NCBI RefSeq assembly: GCF_963930625.1
Contig: NC_089249.1
Coordinates: 103,538,775 to 103,602,774 of the forward strand
DNA length: 64,000 nt
Reading direction: 5' to 3'
Origin: Muntiacus reevesi
Taxonomy: Eukaryota; Chordata; Mammalia; Artiodactyla; Cervidae
How positions within the stretch are numbered: position 1 is the stretch's first letter; the number at the start of each line of letters is the position of its first letter. Below are positions 22,240 to 32,660 of this stretch, piece by piece. The notes under the pieces are model-generated. The model worked only from the letters and a program-made list of their open reading frames with translations, was not told the DNA's origin and did not search any database. The position numbers and the translations under genes were made by a program.

Positions 22240-23060
22240 GACAATTGATAGATGGCAGTGCTATTTACCAAGATATGGAAAATAGGGTATTATAATAAAA
22301 TATGCTGCACATCCAAGTAGGCATGTTCAGTGGAAATGCTGGGTTATGTGCAACTGAGTTCAGCAAGCAGGGAAAAGCTGAGGAAAAGAGAATTTTGGAG
22401 TTTTCAGCGTATGATGATGCCATCAGCCTGAAGACCATCGGCAGAGAAGGGACCACAAAGAACTGATCAGTGGGATACACCAGTAGCTGAGGGTAGGCAG
22501 AGGAAGAGTAAGAAGGAATGATTATAGAGTTACAAGAATGATTACACAAAGAAAGATTTTGGCCCAAACTGAAGACAAAGCTGAAGACAGATAGGATAAA
22601 AAAATAATGAAAGCTGCCTACTGGATTTAGTACCTAAGCAACCACAGGTAATGTTTATAGAGCAGTTTCAGAAAGCAAATAGAGCACAGGCTTTCATGAA
22701 GCTCGGGGTGAGGAGAAGGAGAAAGGCAGGGTGACAGCTTGAGAAACGCACTTTGCTTTTTTATGCTGAGATAGAGTTGAGTCTGGTTATAGGTTAAAGG
22801 GAAGGAGCTAAAGGAGAGGAAAAGATTAAAAATACAGGACAGAAAAGAGGCAGCAGATGGATCCAGGTCCCAGAGGAGATGGGAGAGAATGAGATCCAGA
22901 GCACAAGTGGCTGGATTAGAATCAAGGTTTGTAACAGAGAAAAGAGGCAAGTTGTGTTTGTAGAAGGTGGGGAGGGGGAGGGCAGGAACTAAGAGCATTC
23001 ATGCTTGATATAGTCTTTGTGAAATAGGAAGTAAAGCCACCTACTGAGAAAACGTGCTAT
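22240..23060 (-). mobile_element. L2 LINE, antisense, ORF region
   Basis: The plus strand follows the reverse complement of L2 ORF2: GATGGCAGTGCTATTTACC, a stretch like ACATCCAAGTAGGCATGTTC, the ATCAGTGGGATACACC region (the RT block before the catalytic motif), then GGAGATGGGAGAGAATGAG and CACAAGTGGCTGG. Open frames of 100 and 123 codons on the minus strand are decayed L2 coding sequence without intact motifs. Confidence 0.55.
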
Positions 23061-23321
23061 TTTAGAAAATCAATATGGCATACACTGAACGAAATGAGTT
23101 AAAAGTATAAACAGGAAGCTAACATAATAGCTTAGTTGTGAGTTTATATGGGACTTAAGTAGAGTGATGGCAATATGATTGGAAAAGAGGGGTGGACATC
23201 ATGGCTTTTTTCTTCTCATATTCTTCTGAAAATGAGAAGCATTGTTTTTTGTCTGATTAAGATTCTGATAGACAACATCCATGCCATCAGAATTGCCACA
23301 TGACACCAATATTTCAAAACA
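23061..23321. other. Unassigned sequence
   Basis: Short AT-rich interval between L2 and L1 pieces. Confidence 0.35.
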
Positions 23322-24655
23322 TCTAAAATAAAAGCAATAAGATCCTTGAAATCAACCTTGGTGATAAATTTTTTTAAAAATCTGACTCAAAAGCAAGGCA
23401 ACAAAAGGAAAACTAAATAAGTGGGATTATATCAAACTAAGAAGCTTCTGCACAGCAAAAAACTATCAACAAAATGAAAAGGCTACTGAATGGGAGAAAA
23501 TATTTGCAAAACATATACCTGATAAGGAGTCAGTAGTCAAAATATATAGGGCATACAATTCAATAGCAAAGAAACAACCCATTAAAAAAAATGGGCAGAC
23601 AATCTGAATAGACATGTTCCAAAGCAGACACAGATAGACAACAGGTACCTGAAAAAAAAGTGCTCAATACCAGTAATCAGCAGGGAAATGCAAATCAAAA
23701 CCACAGTGAGATTATCACCTTACACTTGTTAGACTGGCTCTTATCAAAAAAGATAAAAAGTCAAAAGTGTTGGAGAGGATGTAGAGAAAAAGAAACCCTT
23801 ACACACTATTGGTAGGAAAGTAAATTGGTGCAGCCACTACAGAAAACGGTATAAACGGTATGAAGTTTCCTCAAAAAATTTAAAACATAACCACCATATG
23901 ATCCAGCAATTTCAGTTCTGGGTCTTTATCCGAAGAAAACAAAGTGAAAATATTAAGTCAAAAAGATATATGTACCCCATGTTCACTACAGCATTATTTA
24001 TAATAGGCAAGATAAGATAATAATCTAAGTTTCTATCAATGGATAAATGGATAAAGAAAATGTGGGATAAAATGTATATACACAGAGAGACAATAGAATA
24101 TACTTTAGCTATTAAAGGAAGAAAATTCTGCCATTTGTGACAACATAAATGGACCTTGAGCATATTATGCTAAGTGAAAGAAGCTATCAAAGAGAAATTC
24201 CATTTGATATCACTTACATGTAAACCAAGCCAAACCAACCAAACAAATAAAAAAACTAAGCTCATAGATGCAGAGAGCAGATGATTAGTGGTTGCCAGAG
24301 GCAGTGGGTAGCAGTGGGCAAAATGGGTGAAGAGGGTCAAAAGGTATAAATTTCCAATTACATAATAAATAAGTCATGGGGATATAATGTACTGCATGGT
24401 GACTATATTGTTGCATGGTGACTGTATTGCATACTTGAAAGTTGTTAAGACAGTAGATCATAAAAGTTCTCATCACAAGATTAAAAAAAAATTTTAACAG
24501 TGTATGGTGATGGGTGTTAACTATACTTATGGTTGTGGTCATTTCATAATATATGCATTATATGCACAATCTATGCATTCAATATATATCATCATACTGT
24601 ACCCCTGAAATTAATACAATGTTATCTGTCAATTATAACTCAATAAAAACAAATG
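23322..24655 (+). mobile_element. L1 LINE 3' fragment, about 1.3 kb
   Basis: Sense copy of the ORF2 C-terminus and 3' UTR. Typical phrases in order: AAGCTTCTGCACAGCAAAA, ATGGGAGAAAATATTTGC, CAGCAGGGAAATGCAAATC, GTTGGAGAGGATGTAGAG, CCATATGATCCAGCAATTTC, AATGGATAAATGGATAAAG and AGTGAAAGAAGCTATCAAAG. The end near 24655 carries CTCAATAAAAACAAATG, a normal L1 3' terminus. Stops in every frame show it is dead. Confidence 0.85.
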
Positions 24656-24767
24656 TTTAAAAAAGAACAAATGCAACTGGCCAATAAACTTAAGAAAAAA
24701 ATGTTCAGTATAATTTTATATATATAAATATGCACATATAAAATATAATAATATATATAGAATATCT

Positions 24768-25061
24768 AGAGCTAGAACAGGAGAAGGCAATGGCACCCCA
24801 CTCAAGTACTCTTGCTTGGAAAATTCCATGGACAGAGGAATGTGGTAGGCTGCAGTCCATAGGGTCACTAAGAGTCGGACACGACTGACTTCACTTTCAC
24901 TTTTTACTTTCATGCGCTGGAGAAGGAAATGGCAACCCATCCAGTGTTCTTGCCTGGAGAATCCCAGGGACGGGGGAGCCTGGTGGGCTGCCGTCTATGG
25001 GGTCGCACAGAGTCGGACATGATTGAAGTGACTTGGCAGCAGCAGCAGCAGAGCTAGAACA
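24768..25061 (+). mobile_element. Bov-A2 SINE (dimer of Bov-A), 12-bp TSD
   Basis: Two Bov-A units in tandem (24780-24897 and 24913-25049), joined by CACTTTCACTTTTTACTTTC and ending in an AGC-repeat tail (25037-25050). Perfect duplication AGAGCTAGAACA at 24768-24779 and 25050-25061. It lacks a tRNA-like head, as expected for Bov-A2. Confidence 0.94.
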
Positions 25062-25324
25062 AAACATTTTTGGAGCAACAAGATTCTCTAAAGACAAGTT
25101 TTTTTAGATTTCAGAGATGAATATCAATATTAACTTGCCCTTCCCATTTCAATCTTTGAGTGATCCATTGTAACACCTTCTCTGTCACACACACATTCTT
25201 ATGTGTGTACATATATGTATAGAGTAGAACAATTGATTTAAGAGAAACTAGGGTAAAGACAAAAAGGAGCCTGACCAAAACCCCTATGTAAACCAGAAAT
25301 AAAGATTGCAATAATGAATGATTT
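25062..25324. other. Unassigned sequence
   Basis: Short unique interval with no recognised feature. Confidence 0.35.
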
Positions 25325-25371
25325 GCTTTTTAAAAAATTGTGGTAAAATAGAGGAACTAATAGAGGAACTA

Positions 25372-25425
25372 TACTCCATGGAGTCGCAAAGGGTTAGACA
25401 CGACTTAGCGACTAAACAACGATGA
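25372..25425 (+). mobile_element. Bov-A/Bov-tA 3' fragment
   Basis: Only the last part of the SINE is present: ACTCCATGGAGTCGCAAAGG, then CACGACTTAGCGACTAAACAAC. It lies inside the L1 and is preceded by a tandem 12-bp repeat (25348-25359 and 25360-25371). Confidence 0.8.
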
Positions 25426-25539
25426 TACATAACATAAAATTTACCATTTTAAGATACACAGTTTAGTGGCAGTAAGTACATTCACTTTAATTGTGCAACC
25501 ATCACCATTATCTATCTCCAGAACTTTTTCATCATCCTG

Positions 25540-25603
25540 TATATATATATATATATACATATATATGTATGTATATATATGTGTGTGTGTGTGTATATAT
25601 ATA
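25540..25603. repeat. TA/TG microsatellite
   Basis: About 64 bp of TATATA, TATG and GTGTGTGT units. It lies inside the antisense L1, between matches that are about 270 bp apart in the related copy at 21361-21630. Confidence 0.9.
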
Positions 25604-25951
25604 GGCTATTGTGAACAATGCTGCTAAGAACTAAGTGTACAAATATTTGTTATAATGCTTACTTTCAATTCTTTGGGATATATCTCTAAAATTGGAATTA
25701 ATGAATCATGATAATTCTATGGTTAATTTTTTGAGGAACCACTATATAGTTGTACCATACTGTATTTCCACCGGCAATGCACAGGGTTTCAATTTCTCTA
25801 CATTTTTGCCAACACCCATTATTTTCTATTCATTTGTTTTAATAACAACTATCCTAATGGGTGTGAAGTGGTATCTTATATATGTGATTTTGTTTCACTA
25901 ATGACTAGTGATGTTGAGCATATTTTCATGTGTTTATTGGCCATTTATGCA

Positions 25952-25990
25952 CTATCTTTGTTTGTTATTGTTGTTCAGTTGCTATCTTTG
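25952..25990 (-). mobile_element. 21-bp SINE/BovB tail insertion with 9-bp TSD
   Basis: CTATCTTTG occurs at 25952-25960 and again at 25982-25990. The 21 bp between, read on the minus strand, is the tail sequence CAACTGAACAACAATAACAA, as at the 3' end of BovB and Bov-A elements (compare 29206-29228). The surrounding L1 continues normally on both sides. Confidence 0.7.
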
Positions 25991-26160
25991 GGAAAATGTC
26001 TATTCAAGTCTTTTTCCCATTTTAAAATCGGCTTGTTTGTTGTTCTTATTGTTGGTTGTAGGAGTCGTAGAAGTCCTTTATGTATTCTGTATATTAATCC
26101 CTTATCAGACACATGATTTGCAAACACTTTCTCTTAGTCTGTGGGTTACCTTTCCAATCT

Positions 26161-26183
26161 TTGTGTGTGTGTGTGTGTGTGTA
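26161..26183 (+). repeat. (TG)n microsatellite
   Basis: About ten TG units directly at the 3' edge of the following antisense SINE, where Bov-tA tails often seed simple repeats. Confidence 0.85.
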
Positions 26184-26185
26184 TA

Positions 26186-26369
26186 TGACTATGCCGACTC
26201 TTTTGCAACCCCACGGACTGTAGCCTGCCAGGAGATCTCTGTCCATGGATTTTCCAGGCAAGAATACTGGAGTGGGTTGCCAGTTCCTCCTCCAGGGGAT
26301 CTTCCAGACCCAAGGATCAAATCTGTGTCTCTTATGTATTGACAGGCAGGTTCTTTACCACTAGCACCC
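26186..26369 (-). mobile_element. Bov-tA SINE
   Basis: Reverse complement from GACTATGCCGACTCTTTTGC to a truncated head at TTCTTTACCACTAGCACCCC. It is slightly shortened at both ends, and the body is intact. Confidence 0.87.
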
Positions 26370-26391
26370 CCTGTAAAGTGTTGCTAATGTT

Positions 26392-26514
26392 TTATATTTT
26401 GACTTTTTGGCCATGAGGCATGTGGGATCTTAGCTCTCCAACCAGGGATCAAACCCACACTCCCTGCACTGGAAGATGAAGTCATAACCACTGGACTTCC
26501 AGGGAGGTCTCCAT
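26392..26514 (-). mobile_element. CHR-type SINE fragment
   Basis: Reverse complement of the CHR head and early body: TTTGGCCATGAGGCATGTGG, CAACCAGGGATCAAACCCAC, then AACCACTGGACTTCCAGGGA. The rest of the body is absent. Confidence 0.8.
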
Positions 26515-28420
26515 GATAGTTTGCTTTATTCTCTACAAGCATACCACACAGGACATGCACCATGCTCCTTCTCATCACAGTACCAAAAACTGGGTTTCCA
26601 GCTTCTCTAGAAAAGGTAAGAGATCTAGTAAACCTGGACTCATGTTCTCCTGTGTCCGGAGTCAGAACACTTGTTTTAACGCGGTGCTTCCAAACCTTTT
26701 AAGTAGAGGCTCAGTTAAAAAAAATGGTAAGATTTGAATAGTACACTGGAGTCAGCAGAAGAAGCTGCTTGACTGAGGCAATGAACTTAGGTTCGTTAGT
26801 ACCCCCAAAGGCTGTTGTGATCAATATCTGGTCACATTGGTAACCCATTCTGGTGAGCTATGAACTGTTGAAATGTTTCTAAGCAAAAGAGTGAAAGTAT
26901 CAGTGCTGCATTTAAAATGATAACTATAGCAGTAGTGTAGAGAGCAGGCAGGAGGCAATCAAATACGTTAAAAGTTTTCCTAGATCAGTATAGGGAAATG
27001 GCTATAAAGGCTGGTCATACGGCACTGCTAAGGACAGAGAAGAGGGTCTTCCAGAGACTTTTAAAGATAGAACCTAAAGATCTAGTGCCAGAGATAGCTT
27101 CAGACTTCCCTTCCAGCAGGAACTTAACGACAGAGCTACAGTCTTATTGGTAAAAAAAAAAAAAAATACCTGAAGCTCAGGTGGTCTTAAAACCTCAAAT
27201 GTAAACATTATAAAAAATCAGTTAAGTCTTCTACTAACTTAGATGCTTCAGAAGATTTTAGCCTCATGAAAGGCAAATTGCTAAGCAGTAGTATTGTTTA
27301 AAAATATTGTTCCAAGCTTATTAAATAGCCTGATAAATAGATTTTCATTTTAGATGTTTGATGTCTTATGTATCTTTATAAGCACTGGCTTATAAATATA
27401 AGGGTTATTTTCCCCCCTCCCTTCGTCATCACATTTTAGCCTTATCTGATCTAAAAGGGTGGGGTTCATCATCCGCAGTAACCACAAAGCCACCTGAGAG
27501 GCAGCAGTATGGTGCATGCAAGTCATTTAAGCATGCAGTCATAAGTGTAAGTAAGTAGGTTATGTCCAGTGCTCTTGTACTTGACACTGTGAACATTAGC
27601 AATCTACTTAAAATACATTCACCAGCTTCTCCTGCATTATAATTTTTACTTCACACCATGGAGGTGGCATAGGTGTGATTTTTTCTTTTCTAAATGAAAC
27701 TGTTGAGGGGATTTCCCCCTTCTTTCCTTCTTTATTCTCTGAAACATAAGTTTAGAGATTTCTTTTTTCTCTAAATGATTACATGGGTATTTTGAATTTT
27801 ACATCAATTTTTTGTTTTTCCCTATTGAAATCAAAATATGGTCCGATTCCCTTGAACTCTGGCAGTTAGGAACTCAGGAGACCTTCAAAGGAGAAGACTG
27901 CAGCTCAGGAAAGGAAGGACTGACCGCAAGACTCTACCACCCTGCCCTTCGGGGTTATCTGTTGCAGGCAGCGGCTGTCGTTTTGTGCGTAATTCACTTG
28001 AGACAACAAAAAAACACACTGAAGTCAGACGCAGAACATGCCAAGCAAGAGAATGAGTTTGATCTATTGCGTGTCTCACTAGGAGTGGAAAAAAGAAAAA
28101 GGCAGGAAAATAGAGTGGTTTCAGAGAGATTCCCACTCCCATTCTTCCCTCCGCTTCACTGCAGGAAGGAAGCCTGCGTCTCAGAGACCCAGAGAGGAGA
28201 GCTGCTCTGGATGGATACCCCCTGCAGAGTGCCCACACACAGAGAAGCAAATTTGCATAGATACACAGTACCTCCTCCTCTTGTGAAAGCTGCTGGGAAG
28301 AAGTGCTTCTATGCCAGGCCTATTGTGGTTGGCCTACTGTGTGATTGAAGAATCAAAGAAGAGAGAGTCCTCCAAACAGAAGAAAGTAGGATGGGATGCT
28401 TCCCCCAGCCAAGGTCAATG
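26515..28420. other. Unassigned sequence with a less AT-rich segment
   Basis: No repeat is clearly named. A stretch near 26686-26760 loosely resembles the end of a hAT-type element (GTGCTTCCAAACCTTTTAAG). There is a run of 14 A at 27153-27166. The segment 27840-28340 is richer in G and C than its surroundings and is open in one frame on each strand (described separately). Confidence 0.35.
27812..28348 (+). other. Long open frame without usable start, probably not a gene
   Basis: Open for 178 codons, but it begins at TTG and the first ATG in frame is only at 28211 (codon 134). An ATG-initiated product would therefore be about 45 residues. The opposite strand is also open at 27885-28250, again not starting on ATG. 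The translation has no recognised domain. If this were an internal exon, acceptor and donor sites would be needed, and none stands out. The openness may simply reflect the lower AT content. Confidence 0.12.
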
Positions 28421-28867
28421 TCCAGACCAGACATAATCATAGTCCCCAGAAGCACATGTCCTGTCAGAGAAGGTCTGAAAATTCTATTACCTTTAAAAAT
28501 CTAATATTGATCTAATTATCACCTTCACTCCCAGATTTTCCAAATTTGCCAATATTATGCTTTTTTGGTAAAGTATCCAAACTCGGTCCTAAAAAAGTTT
28601 TACCAGGCCCCAGAATGGGATTGATTTCCATTGAAAACCCTTGGTATTGATAAAATAAATTTCCCATACAGATTCTCTCAGAAGCAGTGAGATGTTAGAT
28701 ATACATTTTAAACAGGGAGTATATAATTAGTAATGCTACAAACTGTCAAGGTATCATACACATATCATAATTTCACTACAATGGGAACTCAAGCTCAGCT
28801 TCTCCCTGATTTTCTGGCCTATTTATAGCATGACCTGAAAACAGATCTGACATCATAACCAGAATTG
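28421..28867. other. Unassigned sequence
   Basis: No recognised repeat or gene. Confidence 0.35.
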
Positions 28868-29236
28868 CGGTGCTGGAGAAGACTCTCATGAGTCCCTCGG
28901 ACAGCAAGGAGATCAAACCAGTCAATCCTAAAGGAAATCAACCCTGATTATTCATGGGAAGGACTGACACTAAAGCTGAAGCTTCAGTACTTTGACCACC
29001 TGATGTGAAGAGTTGACTCATTGGAAAAGACCTTGATGCTGGAAAACATTGAGGGTAAGAGGAGAAGGGGACAACAGAGGATGAGGTGGTTGGATGCTAT
29101 CACCAACTCAATAGACATGAGTCTGAGCAAACTCCAGGAGATAATGAAGGACAGGGAAGCCTGGCATATGGCAGTCCATGGGGTTGCAAAGAGTTGGATA
29201 CAACTTAGCAACTGAACAACAATAACAATATAAATA
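28868..29236 (+). mobile_element. BovB LINE 3' fragment
   Basis: It starts inside the ORF C-terminus (GGTGCTGGAGAAGACTCTC) and runs through GATGAGGTGGTTGGATGC to the 3' tail AACTGAACAACAATAACAAT. Strongly 5'-truncated to about 370 bp. Stops and frame changes exclude function. Confidence 0.92.
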
Positions 29237-29947
29237 AAGATCTGATTTCTTTTTAAAGAGATAAGATTTAATTTCTTTAAATTGTACTTCTTTAAATTCA
29301 TATTAGAACTTTATATACTAAAATATTGAAGACAATATTATAAATGTACTTTCTATTATAAAAATAAGACATAGAATTATAGTATGTGACATGTACATTG
29401 AGTGATATCTTTTTCCTGACTAATCAACAATTATTTATTGTACATTTTACTCAGAAAATCAATATATTTTCCTTTTCTTTTGATATGTCAAATACAATCT
29501 TAAGATAACCTTGGTTAAAATTATCATGTATTGGGTAACTCAGTAGTGTATAAGTATGGAGGGAGTTAGGGAAGAGATGAGCAAAAATGGAATCTGAAAT
29601 ATTAATGTAGATTGAGATAACAGATATTTTGACTGCAAATAAATCCAAAATTTTCATTTCAGCTAATTATGTCAATCTTCTTCCTCATAAAGCTAAATTC
29701 ATAGTTTAAAACATAAACAGAAATATATATATTAAACTTTGATAGAAACTTCAAAAACTTGAAGCGTGTTTTTTACAGTATATTTAGGAAATAAATTGTT
29801 CTGATTGAATGAGCTTTCTAGTTTAATGAGAAAATGAAAACTTTTTAGCTTTGATCTCTGTAGTGGAAAGCTTAGCTTAAACAAACAAGTTTACTATTTT
29901 CCTTTACCAGAAAGAATATGACAAGCACAAGCAAATGATTCAGGATC
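29237..29947. other. Unassigned AT-rich sequence
   Basis: No recognised feature. Confidence 0.4.
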
Positions 29948-30234
29948 ATTGAATGATGCTGCTGCTGCTAAGGCGCTTCAGCCGTGTCCGACTCTGTGCG
30001 ACCCCACAGACGCCAGCCCACCAGGCTCCCCCGTCCCTGGGATTCTCCAGGCAAGAACACTGGAGTGGGTTGCCATTTCCTTCTCCTGCGCATGAAAGTG
30101 AAAAGTGAAAGTGAAGTCGCCCAGTCTGTCCGACTCAGCAACCCCATGGACTGCAGCCTACCAGGCTCCTCCGTTCATGGAATTTTCCAGGCAAGAGTAC
30201 TGGAGTGGGGTGCCATTGCCTCCTCCAATTGAAT
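29948..30234 (-). mobile_element. Bov-A2 SINE, 7-bp TSD
   Basis: Reverse complement of the Bov-A dimer, starting with the (TGC)n tail (29955-29968). Two Bov-A units are separated by GCATGAAAGTGAAAAGTG. Flanks ATTGAAT at 29948-29954 and 30228-30234. Little diverged and CpG-rich, so relatively young. Confidence 0.94.
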
Positions 30235-30254
30235 ACTGAGGGTTTTACTTTTTC

Positions 30255-30345
30255 CCTTTATTAATTCACTTATTTGACAAATATTTACTGAACATCAACA
30301 ATGTGCCAAGTACTGTTCTGGGCAAAAGTTCTATTTGATAGTCTT
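30255..30345 (-). mobile_element. L2 LINE 3' end, antisense
   Basis: The plus strand reads TTTGACAAATATTTACTGAAC and ATGTGCCAAGTACTGTTCTGG, the reverse complement of the L2 3' region. Confidence 0.5.
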
Positions 30346-30704
30346 TATATATACTCTAAAGGTATAAATAACAGGGTTCAATGTGCAGAGATTCCAACTT
30401 CTTCCTTGCAATGTACTCTTAAAATTTTGTATTAGCTCGTTTTTGGTAATATGGTGACTTTGCCTAAAAGTTTACAATGTCTTTCCTCTGCATGCTCTTA
30501 AAATAAAGCCTACATAATTGAAGTTCTGGTTCATCACACTTTTACTGCAGTGCAAGATAATCTGTAAAGAAATCACTACAGTGTCATGGGAACTGACGAT
30601 TGTTTACTTGTATATGACGGTCAGAATTCCATTGTGGAACCAGCAGTCTTCACTGTCTACATGAAAAGGCCATCTTCAGATAGAAAGCACAGTCAGTGTG
30701 ACAT
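30346..30704. other. Unassigned sequence
   Basis: No clear repeat. It may be part of the surrounding L2, but the match is too weak to say. Confidence 0.3.
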
Positions 30705-30860
30705 AGAAACAGTACAGCCTCAGGAGTCAGACAAACCTGGTCATTTGATGAGGAGGTAAGCTCCTCCTTTTAGCCTTAGTGTACAACACTGAAAAATAAA
30801 CCTAAAGTTATTTTGAAGATTAGAGAAGATAATTCATTCAACAAATACTCATCACCTGAT
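30705..30860 (+). mobile_element. MIR SINE remnant
   Basis: CCTCAGGAGTCAGACAAACC corresponds to the MIR 5' region. AAGATTAGAGAAGATAATTC corresponds to a later part. Old copy. Confidence 0.5.
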
Positions 30861-30869
30861 TTAGCCTGA

Positions 30870-31340
30870 GTGCCCTGGAGAATCACTATAGGGCCTTACA
30901 GAGAATGAATGAGCATAAGGTAAGACCAGAATGAGCGAAATCAGTTAGGGATCTGTTAGAACCCAGAAATAAGTGCAGCTTTCATTGAAGGAGAGATGAT
31001 GAGGAGAAAGAGAATTAAATGGATTTGAGCCTTAAAAAGAAATTAAGAAAGTGGTATCAGCAGGAGAGGGTGAGAAGCTGCATGTGGATGGTGAGAGTGT
31101 AAGGTATAAAGGAACATTTGGACCTCTTATTTGGGTATCTGAGCAGATGGTGGTGCCATTAACTGGGAGAGAGAATTTTGGAAAAGCAGCAGATTTTGTG
31201 GGAAAGAAAACAAATTCTATTCTAGACGGGTAGAGTCTTCTGAGACACCCATGGGACCCCCAAGTAGTAATTTACAATACGTGGTTAGAAATACAGGTCT
31301 GGAGATGATGCAGGGGAACACGATACAGGATAGAAGCTCA
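30870..31340 (-). mobile_element. L2 LINE, antisense, ORF region
   Basis: The plus strand carries CAGATGGTGGTGCCATTAAC and a stretch ending GAAATACAGGTCTGGAGATG, both typical of antisense L2 ORF2. Diverged; a 60-codon frame at 31051-31233 on the plus strand is non-coding sense. Confidence 0.5.
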
Positions 31341-31635
31341 GTGATCAGCAGCTGCTACTGAACAGACCTCCCAGCTGGCAGTGAACATCTTTGCTTCCCT
31401 CACTGGTCTAGAAGCATCCATAGTTCAGGGACCATTAAGCATCTTATAGGCAATACATCATAATGTATAGGCAATACATCAACTGGAAATTTTTCACAAC
31501 TACTAGCACTACCTGAAGAATTCGGGTTCAGCCTCTTAGCTGTGGAAAAGCAGTTCAAGGAGTCTTGCTACTGCTCCCCTTTCAGTGATCCATATATCAG
31601 TTTTCCACTGTGGCTTCTTAGAACTTTCTTTTCTT
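31341..31635. other. Unassigned sequence with a direct repeat
   Basis: The 16-bp word TATAGGCAATACATCA occurs at 31445-31460 and 31466-31481. Otherwise nothing is recognised. Confidence 0.5.
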
Positions 31636-31909
31636 GAAAATTTATTTATCTATTTAGTTGTGGGTCCTCACTGCTGCACTCAGGCTTTCTCTAGTTGCAG
31701 TGAGCAAGGGTTACTCTCCACTGTGGTGCACAGGCTCCTTACTGATGGGACTTTTGTTGCAGAGCATGGGCTCTAGGCGCTGGCTTAGTAGCTGTGGTGC
31801 ATGGGCTTAGTTGCTTCACAGCATGTGGATCTTCCTGGACCAGGGATTGAACCAGTGTCTCTTGCATTGCAAGGTGGACTCTTAACCACTGGACCACTAG
31901 GGAAGCCCA
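31636..31909 (-). mobile_element. CHR-type SINE, nearly full length
   Basis: Reverse complement. An (ATTT)-rich tail near 31636-31655, then GTTGCAGTGAGCAAGGG, the TGGGCTCTAGGCGC region, and the tRNA-like head ACCAGGGATTGAACC to CACTAGGGAAGCCC. A good copy apart from point changes. Confidence 0.87.
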
Positions 31910-32004
31910 GAGCTTTGAACTTTTGAATCTATATTTCAAGATGTGCTTAAAGTATGTGTGTAAACTCTCTCATTTTGATTTTCCATACAACTGTTGGGTG
32001 TAAT

Positions 32005-32195
32005 GGGCTTCCCTGGTGGCTCAGCTAGCAAAGAAAGCACCTGCAATGCAGGAGGCCTGGGTTCGATCCCTGGGTTGGGAAGATCCCCTGAAGAAGGGAA
32101 CGGCTACCCACTCCAGTATTCTGGCCTGGAGAATTCCATGGACTGTATAGTCCATGGGATCGCAAAGAGTAGGACACAACTGAGCGACTTTCACT
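32005..32195 (+). mobile_element. Bov-tA SINE
   Basis: Head GGGCTTCCCTGGTGGCTCAG with B-box-like GGTTCGATCC. The body has a deletion after GAATTCCATGGACTG (missing the AGGAGCCTGG segment). Tail GAGCGACTTTCAC. This short form is a common Bov-tA variant. Confidence 0.93.
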
Positions 32196-32249
32196 ATTGA
32201 GTATGACATGTTGAAGTCACATGATAGCTAGGGAGACGTATTAAAACCA

Positions 32250-32660
32250 GAGAAAACACAAGCAGCTGTGAGTCAAAACATGCTCAGTGCATTGAAGACC
32301 CATGAGGAGTGATGTGACAGTGGCGTGAGATGGCCTGGGAAGACAAGCAGAAGGCAGATCATGCAGGGAATGTGCAAAGATCCTGAGGTAAGAACATCAC
32401 TTGTCCTGAGAACTGGAATATCAGAAATTCATAAAGAGGTGAAGCTGTAGAAATATTTCAGCAGAAAGGTTTGGATCGGGAAGGGCTTTACAGCCGCGTG
32501 AGGAATCCAAACTTTATGCTGGTGCCCATGGTAAATTACTGAAAGATTATTAGAAAGTTCATTTTAATTGTCATATGGAGGATGGACTGGATAAAGTTGA
32601 GTGTTGGCAGCCAGGAAGGATGCTGCTGTGAAAAGCCAGGTGAGCTATCACGATGACTGA
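32250..32660 (-). mobile_element. L2 LINE, antisense
   Basis: The plus strand has GGCAGATCATGCAGGGAATG, CAAAGATCCTGAGGTAAGAAC and CATATGGAGGATGGACTGG, matching the antisense L2 3' ORF. Its order relative to 30870-31340 means it must be a separate insertion. Confidence 0.5.

Larger units (their letters stand above)
25325..26160 (-). mobile_element. L1M 3' region, disturbed at three places
   Basis: Antisense L1 related to the copy at 21245-21985, with phrases such as TTTAGTGGCAGTAAGTAC, ATGGGTGTGAAGTGGTATC, TTGAGCATATTTTCATGTG and CTTATCAGACACATGATTTG. It is disturbed by a Bov-A 3' fragment (25372-25425), a TA/TG microsatellite (25540-25603) standing where about 270 bp of L1 should be, and a 21-bp insertion (25961-25981). 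Confidence 0.8.

Noticed and set aside
22961..22985. Second G-quadruplex
   Set aside because: Only three G runs of length three or more are present before a GG.
22265..22998. 100- and 123-codon minus-strand frames as genes
   Set aside because: They lie in a decayed L2 and lack intact RT motifs.
27812..28348. 178-codon protein gene
   Set aside because: No ATG until codon 134, no domain, and the other strand is equally open.
30870..32660. One continuous antisense L2
   Set aside because: The piece nearer the L2 3' end comes second on the plus strand, the wrong order for one minus-strand copy.
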